A DNA stretch of 64,000 bases from Ralstonia pickettii DTP0602 (GTDB lineage: Bacteria; Pseudomonadota; Gammaproteobacteria; Burkholderiales; Burkholderiaceae). Each line of letters opens with the position of its first letter. The stretch's first letter is position 1. The notes beneath the pieces were generated by a model. It was not told the DNA's origin. It ran no database searches and saw nothing but the letters and a program-made list of their open reading frames with translations. Positions 46,266-55,817 of this stretch are shown one piece after another. The translations under genes were made by a program, and so were the position numbers. The stretch lies in contig CP006667.1 of the NCBI GenBank assembly GCA_000471925.1, positions 1,054,001 through 1,118,000 on the forward strand, read 5' to 3'.

Positions 46266-47321
46266 TCAGGCTTGCAGGCGTTGCGCCATGCCCGGCGACA
46301 TCCATGGCCGGCCGTCGCCGGCGACCAGCGCATCGACGCCAGCCACCCCGGCCAGCAGCCGGCCCGCCGCAGCCTGGCCGGCCACCATCAGCGCGGCGCC
46401 CAGCCCGTTCACCGCCGCCGCCGTCGTCGCGACCAGCGTTACGCCGTGTGGCCCCGCCGAGGGCAGGCCGGTGGCGGGATCCAGCACATGGTGGTAGCGC
46501 CGGCCGCCGGCGATAAAGCAGCGCTCGTAGTCGCCGGATGACGCCACCACGGCGTCAGACACCTGCAGCACGCCCAGCAGCCGCGCCGGCGCCAGCGGGT
46601 CGCGCACGCCGACGCGCCAGTCGCGCCCTTGCAGCTGGCCGCTGGCCAGCACGTCGCCGCCGCCGTTGACCATTGCATGGCGCAGCCCGTGGCGCCGCAG
46701 GACCTGCATGCCCGCGTCAAGGATCGGCAGCTTGGCAATGCCGCCCAGGTCCAGGCGCATACCGGGGCGGGCCAGCATCGCCTCGCCGCGCCGGGCGTCG
46801 AGCATGACCTGCCGGTAGCCCACCAGCGGGCGTTCGCGCGCGAGCTCGGCGGCGTCGGGCACGCGGATGCCATCCTCGCCGAAGCGCCAGCCGGTGAAGG
46901 CACCGACCGTGATATCGAAGGCGCCGCCGCTACGCGCCGACACCGCGGCAGCGGCCTGCAGCACCGCCATCACTTCCGGCGCCACGCGCACCGGATGCCG
47001 GCCCGCCGCACGCTGCAGCGCGCTGACCTGGCTGTCGGGGCGGTAGCGGCTCATCAACTGCTCCAGCCGCGCCATCTCGCCGAAGGCCGCGGCGATGCCT
47101 GCCTGCACCGCGGTGTGGCTGGCGCCCTGCACGACGATGTCCACCCGCGTGCCCAGCAGGCGGCGCGACGCGCGCGTGACCGTGGGGTCGGCCAGCGCGG
47201 GTCGCACGAACATGCCGGTGGCGAGCAGCGGCACGCCGGCGGCGCCGCGGATCATGGCGCGGCGCGTGGTGTCGATGACAGCGGTGGAAGACAGTGTCTG
47301 CAGTAGGGTCTTGAAGCGCAT
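46266..47321 (-). CDS. nosX: FAD:protein FMN transferase, ApbE/NosX type
   Basis: This exported ApbE-family enzyme of 351 residues attaches FMN to a Thr of target proteins. In nos loci, NosX flavinylates NosR. It has a Tat-like signal (TTRRAMIRGAAGVPLLA, about 16-35). The family motifs are RRLLGTRVDIVVQG, SGGAFDITVGAFT, MRLDLGGIAKLPILDAG, MVNGGGDVLASG and YHHVLDPATGLPS. I chose the ATG at 47321. It is divergent from nosZ, with the FNR-like site between, rather than last in the operon as in the classical order. Confidence 0.87.
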   Translation of the reverse strand: MRFKTLLQTLSSTAVIDTTRRAMIRGAAGVPLLATGMFVRPALADPTVTRASRRLLGTRVDIVVQGASHTAVQAGIAAAFGEMARLEQLMSRYRPDSQVSALQRAAGRHPVRVAPEVMAVLQAAAAVSARSGGAFDITVGAFTGWRFGEDGIRVPDAAELARERPLVGYRQVMLDARRGEAMLARPGMRLDLGGIAKLPILDAGMQVLRRHGLRHAMVNGGGDVLASGQLQGRDWRVGVRDPLAPARLLGVLQVSDAVVASSGDYERCFIAGGRRYHHVLDPATGLPSAGPHGVTLVATTAAAVNGLGAALMVAGQAAAGRLLAGVAGVDALVAGDGRPWMSPGMAQRLQA

Positions 47322-47429
47322 GACGAGGTTCGCGGCGCTAGCCGCATCGGCCGGTGACGTTGCTGTGTCGCCATTCTCTGCGCAGCGCCCCCAAAAAACA
47401 TGCATCAATAATGAATATTTAAGAGAACC

Positions 47430-47443
47430 CTGACGATCATCAA
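47430..47443. promoter_or_regulatory. FNR/DNR-type dyad between nosX and nosZ
   Basis: CTGAC-GATC-ATCAA matches the TTGAT-N4-ATCAA consensus at 8 of 10 bases. It lies in an AT-rich part of the gap, 124 bases before the nosZ start and about 110 from the nosX start. N2O reductase genes are commonly activated by FNR/DNR/NNR proteins at such sites. Confidence 0.55.
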
Positions 47444-47566
47444 CCTCGTTCGCGCCAACTGCTTCGAGTATCTGTAGCCGGCAGCACGAGGCCACAGGAA
47501 GACACACAACGAAGAAAGCCGGCGGAGCGGACTCCGCCCTTTGCAATGACGGTTCGAGGATCGAAG

Positions 47567-49498
47567 ATGACCAGGCATTCCCAGGATCAACTGCCATACA
47601 CAGATGCACCGGCCGCGCCGGGACGGCGGCGCTTTATCAATACTGCGGCGCTCGCCGGCCTTGCCGGCGTGGCAGCCTGCACCGACAAGGGCGGCGCGCC
47701 GGCCGCAGCCACCCCTGCAAGTGGCGCCGGTGCCCATGCCGCGCATGCCGGCACCTCCGTGCACCTGAAGCCGGGCGAGCTCGATACCTACTATGGCCTG
47801 TGGAGCGGCGGCCATGCCGGCGACGTGCGCGTGCTGGGATTGCCCTCCGGGCGCGAGCTGCACCGCATTCCATGCTTCGTGCCGGATGCGCTGACTGGAT
47901 GGGGTATTACCAATGAATCCAAGCGCGTGATGGGCACGCGTCCCGACGGCAGCCTGCAATACACCGTCGGCGACACGCATCACGTGCATGCCTCGTACAA
48001 GGACGGCAACTACGACGGCCGCTATGCGTGGATCAACGACAAGATCAACGCGCGCCTGGCGCGCATCCGGCTCGACTACTTCATCTGCGACAAGATCACC
48101 GAGCTGCCCAATGTGCAGGGCTTCCACGGCATCTTCCCGGACAAGCGCGACCCCGTCGACGCGAAGATCAACTACACCACGCGCGTATTCTGCGGCGCCG
48201 AGTTTGGCGTGCCGCTGCCCAATACGCCGACCGAGGACGCCGGCAAGTACCGCTCGCTCTTCACCTGCGTCGACGCCGAATCGATGGCGGTGCGCTGGCA
48301 GGTGCTGATCGATGGCAACTGCGACCTGGTGGCGACCTCGTACGACGGCAAGCTGGCCGCCACCAACCAGTACAACGTGGAGATGGGCGCACGCTTCGAG
48401 GACATGATGTCGGCCGAGCGCGATGCCTGCCTGTTCTTCAACATCGCGCGCATCGAGGCGGCCATCAAGGAAGGCAAGTTCAAGACCATCGGTGCTTCGA
48501 AGGTGCCGGTGGTCGACGGCACGCATGCCGCCAACCAGGACCCGAAGACCGCGCTGACCGCCTATGTGTCGGTGCCCAAGAACCCGCACGGCGTCAATGC
48601 CAGCCCGGACCAGAAGTACTTCATCTGCGCGGGCAAGCTGTCGCCCACCGGCACGGTGATCGAGCTCGCCAGGGTGCTGGAATGGTTCGACGGCAAGCTG
48701 GCGAAGCTCGACGACGCCATCGTCGCCGAGGTCGAGCTGGGCCTGGGGCCGCTGCATACCGCGTTCGACGGCCGCGGCAATGCCTACACCACGCTGTTCC
48801 TGGACAGCCAGATCGTCAAGTGGAACATCGAAGCGGCGATCCGTTTCCACAAGGGCGACAAGAACGCGAAGTACGTGGTGGACCGGCTCGACGTGCAATA
48901 CCAGCCCGGCCACCTCAATGCCTCGCAATCGGAGACGGTGGCCGCTGACGGCAAGTTCCTCGCGGTGGGCTGCAAGTTCTCCAAGGACCGCTTCCTGCCG
49001 GTGGGTCCGCTGCACGCGGAGAACGAGCAACTGATCGATATCTCCGGCGACAAGATGGTGCTGCTGGCGGACCACCCGGTGCACAGCGAACCGCATGACT
49101 TCGTCATCTTCCGCCGCGAGCTGCTGCGGCCCAGGCAGGTGTATGCGCTGGACGATTTCCCGCTGGCGATCAAGGATGCGCAGCAATCCGGCGTGTTCCG
49201 CGACGGCAGGAAGGTGACGGTGAAGATCACCTCGCAGGCGCCGGTGTTCAGCCTGCGCGAGATCAAGCTGAAGAAGGGCGACGAGGTCACGCTGATCCTG
49301 ACCAACCTGGACAAGATCGAGGACCTGACGCACGGTTTCGCCATCCCGAAGTACAACATCAATTTCATCGTCAATCCGCAGGAGACGGCGTCGGTGACCT
49401 TTGTCGCCGACAAGCCGGGCGTGTTCTGGTGCTATTGCACCCACTTCTGTCACGCGCTGCACCTGGAGATGCGCAGTCGCATGATCGTCGAGGCCTGA
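47567..49498 (+). CDS. nosZ: Nitrous oxide reductase, clade I (Tat-exported)
   Basis: This periplasmic multicopper enzyme reduces N2O to N2. The 643-residue precursor has a twin-arginine signal (RRRFINTAAL, from residue 20), then the seven-bladed propeller with CuZ histidines (DTHHVH near 133, HSEPHD later). The C-terminal cupredoxin has the CuA motif CTHFCHALHLEM. The Tat signal and DxHHxH mark it as clade I. The ATG at 47567 with GAGGA upstream is preferred over 47546. It is first in nosZRDFYL. Confidence 0.97.
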   Translation: MTRHSQDQLPYTDAPAAPGRRRFINTAALAGLAGVAACTDKGGAPAAATPASGAGAHAAHAGTSVHLKPGELDTYYGLWSGGHAGDVRVLGLPSGRELHRIPCFVPDALTGWGITNESKRVMGTRPDGSLQYTVGDTHHVHASYKDGNYDGRYAWINDKINARLARIRLDYFICDKITELPNVQGFHGIFPDKRDPVDAKINYTTRVFCGAEFGVPLPNTPTEDAGKYRSLFTCVDAESMAVRWQVLIDGNCDLVATSYDGKLAATNQYNVEMGARFEDMMSAERDACLFFNIARIEAAIKEGKFKTIGASKVPVVDGTHAANQDPKTALTAYVSVPKNPHGVNASPDQKYFICAGKLSPTGTVIELARVLEWFDGKLAKLDDAIVAEVELGLGPLHTAFDGRGNAYTTLFLDSQIVKWNIEAAIRFHKGDKNAKYVVDRLDVQYQPGHLNASQSETVAADGKFLAVGCKFSKDRFLPVGPLHAENEQLIDISGDKMVLLADHPVHSEPHDFVIFRRELLRPRQVYALDDFPLAIKDAQQSGVFRDGRKVTVKITSQAPVFSLREIKLKKGDEVTLILTNLDKIEDLTHGFAIPKYNINFIVNPQETASVTFVADKPGVFWCYCTHFCHALHLEMRSRMIVEA

Positions 49499-49581
49499 GC
49501 CGGCTTGCCCCGACCACTGCGCGCGCCGCCCTTCCCACACGGGAAGGGCGGCGCAACCCGCCTCGACAGCCTGCCATTTCC

Positions 49582-52197
49582 ATGATTTACGCTATCCGCC
49601 AACTGTTCGCGGTCCTGCTGGCCGCATGCCTGCTAGGGGGGCTGTCCGCCACGACCGCGCACGCCGGCGCCTACGAGGCTGCGCTGCCGCCCGAGCTGGC
49701 CACGGCCGCAGACCTGTGCGCGCTGGTGTCGTGCGCCGAGGTGCTGCCCGGCGCCACCCGCTTCTCGCCGCGCAAGGGCCAGCCGCCTTATGTGGAGGGC
49801 TACGGCACCGGCGCCGACGGCAAGCCGGTGTTGCTCGGCTACGTGATGCTGTCCACCGATATCACCGATACGCCGGCGTATTCCGGCAAGCCGGTGGTGA
49901 CGCTGATCGGCCTGGACACGCACGGCCGCTATGCCGGCGTGAAGGTGCTGAAGCATTCGGAGCCGATCCTGCTGCTGGGCATTCCGGAATCGGCCCTGCT
50001 GAATTTCAACCGGCAGTACGTGGGCAAGTCCGTCGCCGACAAGATCGAAGTGGGGCAGTCGCGCCCCGATGAAGGCGTGGTCGGGGTCGATGCCATTTCC
50101 GGCGCCACCGTGACCGTGATCGCGCAGAACCAGGTGCTGACCACGTCGGGTGCGGCAGTCGCGCGGCAGGTCGGCATCCTGGCGCCGACGCAGCGCGCGC
50201 CGGCAAGCTTTGCCCAAAGCGGCAAGCGCTACAGCTGGCAGCAACTGGCGGCGAGCGGCGCGGTGCAGCGGCTGCTGGTGCAGCCGGCGCAGGTTGGCCT
50301 GCAAGGTGCTGACGGGCCGTTTATCGAGCTGTGGTTCGGCGACCTCAACCATCCCGATATCGGGCGCAGCGTGCTGGGCGACGCCGGCTGGCAGGGGCTG
50401 CGGGCGCAGTTGCAGCCGGACGAGCACGCCATCTTCGTGATCCGCACCGCGGGCGCGGAATCGTTCAAGGGCTCGGGCTTCGTGCGCGGCGGCATCTATG
50501 ACCGCGTGCAGGTGCGCCAGGGCGCGGACGCGTTCACCTTCCGCGACCTCGACTACCTGAACCTCTATGGCGTGGCAGCGGAGGGCGCGCCGACGCCTAC
50601 CGAGTCGGCGATCTTCGTGATCCGCTCGCCGGGCTTTTCCGCGGCGTATCCGTGGAAGCTGTCGTTCCTCGGCAATCGCGTGGACCGCGCCACCGGCACG
50701 CGCAGCTTTGCCAGCTTCGACGCGCCATACTGGCTGCCCGAGACCATGCTGCAGGGTGGCCGGCCGCATATCGACGAGCCCGAGGCACCGTGGCGCAAGG
50801 TCTGGCGCAAGCAGGCGAGCGCCATCGCGCTGTTCGTGGCACTGCTGTGCGCCGTCACGCTGGTCTACGCGCTGCGCGACCGCCTGACGCGGCGCGCCAC
50901 GCACAAGAACAAGTGGCCGGTGAATGCGTTCAAGTACACGGCCTGGGCGCTCAGCATCATGTTCGTCGGCTTTGGCGCGATGGCGCAGCCATCGGTCACG
51001 CAGGTGCTGACGTGGTTCCATGCGCTGCTGCTGCGCTGGGACTGGGCGCTGTTCCTGAGTGATCCCTTTATCTTCTGCTTCTGGATCTTCATTATCGTCA
51101 CGGTGCTGCTGTTCGGGCGCGGGCTGTTCTGCGGCTGGCTGTGCCCGTTCGGCTCGCTGTCCGAGGCGATCTTCAAGCTGGGCCGCTTCCTCGGCCTCAA
51201 ACGCTGGCAGCGGCAACTGCCGCGCCGGTGGCATGACCGGCTCAAGTGGGTCAAGTACGGCGTGTTCTTCGGGCTGCTGGCGGTGTCGGTGTTCTCGATG
51301 GGGCTGGCCGAAATGCTGGCGGAAGTCGAGCCGTTCAAGACCACGTTCCTGGTCGGTATCGGCAACCGGGCCTGGCCGTATGGGCTCTTCGCCTGCACGC
51401 TGCTGGGGCTGTCGCTGTTTATCGAACGGCCGTACTGCAAGTACCTGTGCCCGCTCGGCGCCGCGCTGGCGATGCCGAGCACGTTCCGCTGGTTCGGGCT
51501 GCGGCGCAAGGCGGATTGCAACCGCTGCAAGGCGTGCGCGGTGGGCTGTGGCTCCCAGGCGATCGATGCCAACGGTCGTATCGACCAGCGCGAATGCCTG
51601 CATTGCCTGGACTGCATGGTGCTTTACACCGACACGCGCGGCTGCCCGCCGCTGGCGCGCGAGCGCAAGCGGCGCGAGCGCGACGGGCTGGCGCTGACGC
51701 CGGTGGGCCGCGACGGCTATTTCATTCCGGTGGTGCCAGTTTCGGTGCCGGGTGCGGCGCCGAAACTGGCGGGCCCGGATCCGCGCCTGCCGACCGATCC
51801 GGTGGCGCCGCCGTACGCAGCCAAGGCGGGCGCCGCGCGCTGGCTCAGCGCGCTGTGGGATCACCTCTGGCCGTGGAGCGGGCAGGGCTGGCGCTCGGCG
51901 CGCGCGCTGCAGGTGGCGGGGCTCGCGATTGCGCTGGCGGCCACCGTGGCCTGGGCGCTGGCCGCCACCGGGCAGCTGCGCGCCGGCGCCGTGATCGGCT
52001 GGTGGCTGGGCTGGAGCGTGTACGAGGTGCTGATCCGGCTGTCGGGACGACGCTATGTCAAGGACGGCCCGTGGTGGCGCGGCCGCTACCGGCGCGCCAC
52101 CGTGATGGACATGCTGTGCTACGTCGGCTTCAAGAACCTGCTGGTGGGCGCCGTGTTGTTCCTAACGCTGAAGGGCATGGGGATGCTGTCCGCATGA
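49582..52197 (+). CDS. nosR: NosR flavoprotein, electron donor/regulator of N2O reduction
   Basis: NosR is a membrane flavo-iron-sulfur protein needed for nosZ expression and electron supply. The 871-residue protein has a signal peptide and a periplasmic FMN-binding domain with the flavinylation motif SGATVT near 172. Several transmembrane segments follow, with CGWLCPFG near 513, CKYLCPLG near 618, and two 4Fe-4S-type clusters, CNRCKACAVGC (about 645) and CLHCLDC (about 671). It follows nosZ by 83 bases and overlaps nosD by 4 bases. In the classical order nosR precedes nosZ; here it follows. Confidence 0.95.
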   Translation: MIYAIRQLFAVLLAACLLGGLSATTAHAGAYEAALPPELATAADLCALVSCAEVLPGATRFSPRKGQPPYVEGYGTGADGKPVLLGYVMLSTDITDTPAYSGKPVVTLIGLDTHGRYAGVKVLKHSEPILLLGIPESALLNFNRQYVGKSVADKIEVGQSRPDEGVVGVDAISGATVTVIAQNQVLTTSGAAVARQVGILAPTQRAPASFAQSGKRYSWQQLAASGAVQRLLVQPAQVGLQGADGPFIELWFGDLNHPDIGRSVLGDAGWQGLRAQLQPDEHAIFVIRTAGAESFKGSGFVRGGIYDRVQVRQGADAFTFRDLDYLNLYGVAAEGAPTPTESAIFVIRSPGFSAAYPWKLSFLGNRVDRATGTRSFASFDAPYWLPETMLQGGRPHIDEPEAPWRKVWRKQASAIALFVALLCAVTLVYALRDRLTRRATHKNKWPVNAFKYTAWALSIMFVGFGAMAQPSVTQVLTWFHALLLRWDWALFLSDPFIFCFWIFIIVTVLLFGRGLFCGWLCPFGSLSEAIFKLGRFLGLKRWQRQLPRRWHDRLKWVKYGVFFGLLAVSVFSMGLAEMLAEVEPFKTTFLVGIGNRAWPYGLFACTLLGLSLFIERPYCKYLCPLGAALAMPSTFRWFGLRRKADCNRCKACAVGCGSQAIDANGRIDQRECLHCLDCMVLYTDTRGCPPLARERKRRERDGLALTPVGRDGYFIPVVPVSVPGAAPKLAGPDPRLPTDPVAPPYAAKAGAARWLSALWDHLWPWSGQGWRSARALQVAGLAIALAATVAWALAATGQLRAGAVIGWWLGWSVYEVLIRLSGRRYVKDGPWWRGRYRRATVMDMLCYVGFKNLLVGAVLFLTLKGMGMLSA

Positions 52198-53477
52198 AGC
52201 CGTTCCTTGCCCTGGCGATGGCGTGCGCGCTTGTCGCCGCACAGGCGCATGCCGCCACCTGGCGCGTGCGCCCGGGCGATCCCTTGCAGCCTGCGATCGA
52301 AGCGGCCCGTGCGGGCGACACCATCGACATCGAACGCGGCACCTACACCGGCAACTTTGTCGTCGGCAAGCCGCTGTTGCTGCGCGGCATCGGCCGGCCC
52401 ACGCTCAGCGGCGCGCTGCGCGGCGACACGCTGCGCATCACCGCCTCCGACGTGGTGGTGGAAGGCCTGATCGTGCGCGATTCCGGCGACAGCCTGAAGG
52501 ACCAGAACGCCGGTATCTACATCCAGCCCGGCGCGCACCGCGCCGTCGTGCGCCGCTGCGACCTGACCTACAACCTGTTCGGCCTGTGGATCGAAAAGGC
52601 CGACGACGTGCGCGTCGAAGCCAACACCATCACCGGCAAGCGCGACTACAACTCGGCGCAGCGCGGCAACGGCGTGCAGCTCTATAACACGCGCGGCGCG
52701 CGCATCCTCGACAACAACATCAGCTTCGTGCGCGATGCGCTCTATGTGGACGTATCGCACCAGGCGGTCTTCCGCGGCAACCGGCTGCACTACAGCCGCT
52801 ACGGCACCCATTACATGAACTCGTACCACAACCTGTGGGAAGACAACGACAGCTACCGCAATCGCGGCGGGCTGGCGCTGATGGAAGTGCGCGACCAGGT
52901 CGTGCGCAACAACCGCACCTGGGGCAACGCCGACCACGGCATCATGCTGCGCACGCTGCAGGATTCGGTGATCGAGGGCAACGTGGTCGCGCACAATCAG
53001 CGCGGCTTCTTTATCTACGACGTCGAGTATGCGCAGCTGCGCGGCAACCTGGTGCTGGGCAACGCCATCGGCGTGCACCTGTCGGCGGGCTCGACCCGCA
53101 ACGTGGTGCAGGGCAACGACTTCATCGGCAACCGCGAGCCGGTGCGCTATGTCGGCGCCCGCGACGAGCCCTGGGGCGGGCGCAATCCGTCCGAGCGCCT
53201 GCAGGGCAACTACTGGAGCAACTACCTGGGCTGGGACCGCGACGGCGACAGCGTGGGCGACGTCCCATACCAGGCCAACGACCTGGTCGACCGGCTCAGC
53301 TGGCGCTACCCGGGCGTGACGCTGCTGCTGGGCAGCCCCGCACTGCAGGCGCTGCGGCTGGCCGGGCGCCAGTTCCCGGTGATCCGGGTGCCGGGCGTGG
53401 TCGATGCCTATCCGCGGATGCGTCCGGCCCGCGCCAACTGGAGGAACTGGCATGAGCAGACCGACGCCGGCAACTGA
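52194..53477 (+). CDS. nosD: NosD copper-site maturation protein
   Basis: This periplasmic right-handed beta-helix protein is required to assemble the CuZ centre of NosZ, working with the NosFY transporter. Its 427 residues include a signal peptide (cleaved near AHA) and many beta-helix repeats of the carbohydrate-binding/sugar-hydrolase (CASH) type with repeated Asn-containing turns, for example NGVQLYNTRGARILDNNISFV. It starts within the nosR stop codon (ATGA) and overlaps nosF by 26 bases. Confidence 0.94.
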   Translation: MKPFLALAMACALVAAQAHAATWRVRPGDPLQPAIEAARAGDTIDIERGTYTGNFVVGKPLLLRGIGRPTLSGALRGDTLRITASDVVVEGLIVRDSGDSLKDQNAGIYIQPGAHRAVVRRCDLTYNLFGLWIEKADDVRVEANTITGKRDYNSAQRGNGVQLYNTRGARILDNNISFVRDALYVDVSHQAVFRGNRLHYSRYGTHYMNSYHNLWEDNDSYRNRGGLALMEVRDQVVRNNRTWGNADHGIMLRTLQDSVIEGNVVAHNQRGFFIYDVEYAQLRGNLVLGNAIGVHLSAGSTRNVVQGNDFIGNREPVRYVGARDEPWGGRNPSERLQGNYWSNYLGWDRDGDSVGDVPYQANDLVDRLSWRYPGVTLLLGSPALQALRLAGRQFPVIRVPGVVDAYPRMRPARANWRNWHEQTDAGN

Positions 53478-54402
53478 TCCGGCCATGGGCGTCATCGTGC
53501 TGTCTGGTGTCAGCAAGCACTTTGGCGCGCTGCGTGCCGTCGACGATGTCAGCCTGACCGTCGGGCAGGGCGAGCTACTCGGGCTGATCGGCCATAACGG
53601 CGCTGGCAAGAGCACGTTGTTCCGCATGATGCTGGGCCTGTTGCCGCCCACGCAAGGCACGCTGGTTGTCGCCGGTGCCGCCGTGGGCAGTCACGCCTTC
53701 CGGGCCGCGCGGCGCGGCATCGGCTACCTGCCCGAGCACCTGGTGCTGTACGACAACCTGAGCGGGCTGGAGACGCTGCGCTTCTTCGCGCGACTGAAAG
53801 GCGTGCCCGCCGATGCATGCGTGCCGATGCTGGCGCAGGTGGGCCTGTCCGGCGCCGCCGCGCGCCCGGTGCGCGAGTACTCGAAAGGCATGCGGCAACG
53901 GCTCGGGTTTGCGCAGGCGCTGCTGGGCGCGCCGCGCGTGCTGTTTCTCGACGAGCCGACCAACGGGCTGGACCCGGCCGCGATCCGCGACTTCTACGCC
54001 ATGCTCAACGCGCTGCGCGAGACCGGGGTGACCATCGTCATCACGTCGCACATCCTGGCCGAGCTGCAGCAGCGCATCGACCGCTTTGCCATCCTGTCCG
54101 CGGGCCGGCTGCAGGCCACCGGCAGCCTGGAGGCACTACGTGCCCGGGCCGGAATGCCGCTCACGCTGGCACTGCGGGTCGAGCCGGGCGCGCGCGACGA
54201 GGCGCTGCGCATGCTGGGCCCGCCGGCGCAGCACGCGCTGGAGATTGTTGAAGGCGCCACGCCCGGCGAGCTGACCGTGCGCTGCCCGGCCGCCGCCAAG
54301 ATGCCGGTGCTGGCCGCGCTGCAGCCACTCGCAAGCCGGCTGCTGGACCTGCAGATCCGCGAGCCGTCGCTCGAAGACCTGTTCCTTGGCATGAGGGGAT
54401 AA
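53452..54402 (+). CDS. nosF: NosF ABC-type ATPase
   Basis: This is the ATPase of the NosDFY complex, which supports copper/sulfur delivery for NosZ maturation. The 316-residue protein has Walker A GHNGAGKST (near 48), signature YSKGMRQRLGFAQALLG and Walker B VLFLDEPTNGLDP, with a C-terminal extension typical of this exporter group. GAGGA precedes the ATG at 53452. The start lies inside nosD, which implies coupled translation. Confidence 0.94.
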   Translation: MSRPTPATDPAMGVIVLSGVSKHFGALRAVDDVSLTVGQGELLGLIGHNGAGKSTLFRMMLGLLPPTQGTLVVAGAAVGSHAFRAARRGIGYLPEHLVLYDNLSGLETLRFFARLKGVPADACVPMLAQVGLSGAAARPVREYSKGMRQRLGFAQALLGAPRVLFLDEPTNGLDPAAIRDFYAMLNALRETGVTIVITSHILAELQQRIDRFAILSAGRLQATGSLEALRARAGMPLTLALRVEPGARDEALRMLGPPAQHALEIVEGATPGELTVRCPAAAKMPVLAALQPLASRLLDLQIREPSLEDLFLGMRG

Positions 54403-54404
54403 GC

Positions 54405-55241
54405 ATGTGCGCGTGGATCGATGCAAGGCAGGTTGCCGCGCTCGCGGCCAAGGAATTCCGGGACCGGATGCGCAACCGCTGGGTGCTGGCCGTGGCCGCG
54501 GTCTTCACCGCGTTGTCGGTGGCGATCGGCTACTTCGGCGGCGCCGAGCAGGGCGTGCTAGGGCCGCGCTCGCTGGAGTTCGTCATCACCAGCCTGGCCA
54601 GCCTGGTGATCTACCTGGTGCCGATGATCGCGCTGCTGCTGGGCTTCGACGCCGTGGTGGGCGAGCGCGAGCGCGGCTCGCTGGACCTGCTGCTGTCCTT
54701 GCCGCTGACGCGCGGCGAGCTGCTGCTGGGCAAGTACCTGGGGCTGGCCGCCGCGCTGGTGCTGGCCACCGCCGGCGGCTTTGCGCTGATGGCGGTGCTG
54801 CTGGCGCGCCAGTTCGGCTGGCCGGGGCTGTACCACTACCTCGGCTTCGTCGCCAGCGCGGCGCTGCTCGGCCTCGCGTTCCTGAGTCTGGCGCTGTGGC
54901 TGTCGGTGTTGAGCCGCGATCGCGCGCAGGCGTCGGGGCTGGCCATCGGCCTGTGGTTCTTCTTCGTGCTGGTGTTCGACCTGTTGCTGCTCGGGGTGCT
55001 GGTTGCCGGCGGTGGCGAGGGCAACAGCGTCGCCGCCACCGACTGGATCGCCTGGCTGCTGTTGCTGAACCCGGCCGACCTGTTCCGTATCGTCAATGCC
55101 TTTTCATTGGACCAGTTGCGCAGCGCCGGCGGTGTTGCCAGCATTGTGCCGCCCGCGCTGGCCAGCCCCTGGCCGACCGGCGCGGCGCTGCTGGCGTGGA
55201 TCGCCGTGCCGCTGGTTCTTGCTGCCAGGAGATTCCGCTGA
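54405..55241 (+). CDS. nosY: NosY ABC-type permease
   Basis: This is the membrane partner of NosF. The 278-residue protein has about six hydrophobic segments and begins with a cytoplasmic amphipathic stretch (QVAALAAKEFRDRMRNRWVLAV) typical of ABC-2 permeases of the NosY group. The ERERGSLDLLLSLPLTRGELLLGKYLG region is conserved in this group. It follows nosF by 2 bases and overlaps nosL as TGATG. Confidence 0.94.
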   Translation: MCAWIDARQVAALAAKEFRDRMRNRWVLAVAAVFTALSVAIGYFGGAEQGVLGPRSLEFVITSLASLVIYLVPMIALLLGFDAVVGERERGSLDLLLSLPLTRGELLLGKYLGLAAALVLATAGGFALMAVLLARQFGWPGLYHYLGFVASAALLGLAFLSLALWLSVLSRDRAQASGLAIGLWFFFVLVFDLLLLGVLVAGGGEGNSVAATDWIAWLLLLNPADLFRIVNAFSLDQLRSAGGVASIVPPALASPWPTGAALLAWIAVPLVLAARRFR

Positions 55242-55774
55242 TGTGTTCCCCTTTGTCATTACGTCGCCGCAACCTGCTTCTGGCCATGGCCGGCAGCGCC
55301 GTCCTGGTCGCCGCCTGCGGTCGCAAGCCGGATGCCGCCGCGCAACCGGAAGAGCTCGAGTCCGCCACCGCCTGCGCGCTGGACGGCATGCTGCTGGCCG
55401 ACTATCCCGGGCCGAAGGCGCAGGTCTTCTACCTGGGCGAGGCGCACCCGCACTGGTTCTGCGATACGGTGGAGATGTTCCACGCGCTGCTGCGGCCGGA
55501 GCGGATCAGGCCGGTGCGCGCGGCGTTCGTGCAGGACATGGCCCGCGCCGACTGGGAGCGTCCGCGCGGCCACTGGTTCGATGCCACCACCGGCCTCTAT
55601 GTTGCCGGCAGCCGGCGCCATGGCTCGATGGGGCCGACGCTGGCCAGCTTCAGGGCCGAAAGCGATGCCGCCGCCTTTATTGCCCGCCATGGTGGGAAAC
55701 TGCTGCGCTACGCCGAGGTCACGCCGGACCTGGCCGACCTCAGCGGCGGCGCCATGCATGACAGCCGGATGTAG
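55241..55774 (+). CDS. nosL: NosL copper-binding lipoprotein
   Basis: NosL is an outer-surface or periplasmic copper chaperone for NosZ. The 177-residue precursor has a lipoprotein signal (lipobox LVAAC). The conserved CALDGMLLADYPGPKAQ and HWFCDTVEMF motifs are followed by a C-terminal region. The second Cys of a CxxCGM motif, seen in some NosL proteins, is Asp here, while Met remains. It is the last nos gene and converges on aroG. Confidence 0.92.
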   Translation: MCSPLSLRRRNLLLAMAGSAVLVAACGRKPDAAAQPEELESATACALDGMLLADYPGPKAQVFYLGEAHPHWFCDTVEMFHALLRPERIRPVRAAFVQDMARADWERPRGHWFDATTGLYVAGSRRHGSMGPTLASFRAESDAAAFIARHGGKLLRYAEVTPDLADLSGGAMHDSRM

Positions 55775-55788
55775 CCGGCCGCCATGCG

Positions 55789-55808
55789 TGCGGGCATGAG
55801 CGCCCGCA
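55789..55808. terminator. Weak hairpin between nosL and aroG
   Basis: TGCGGGC (55789-55795) and GCCCGCA (55802-55808) form a 7-bp stem with a 6-base loop in the 43-base gap between convergent genes. No T-tract follows, so its strength as a terminator is doubtful. Confidence 0.35.
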
Positions 55809-55817
55809 GCTTCAGCA

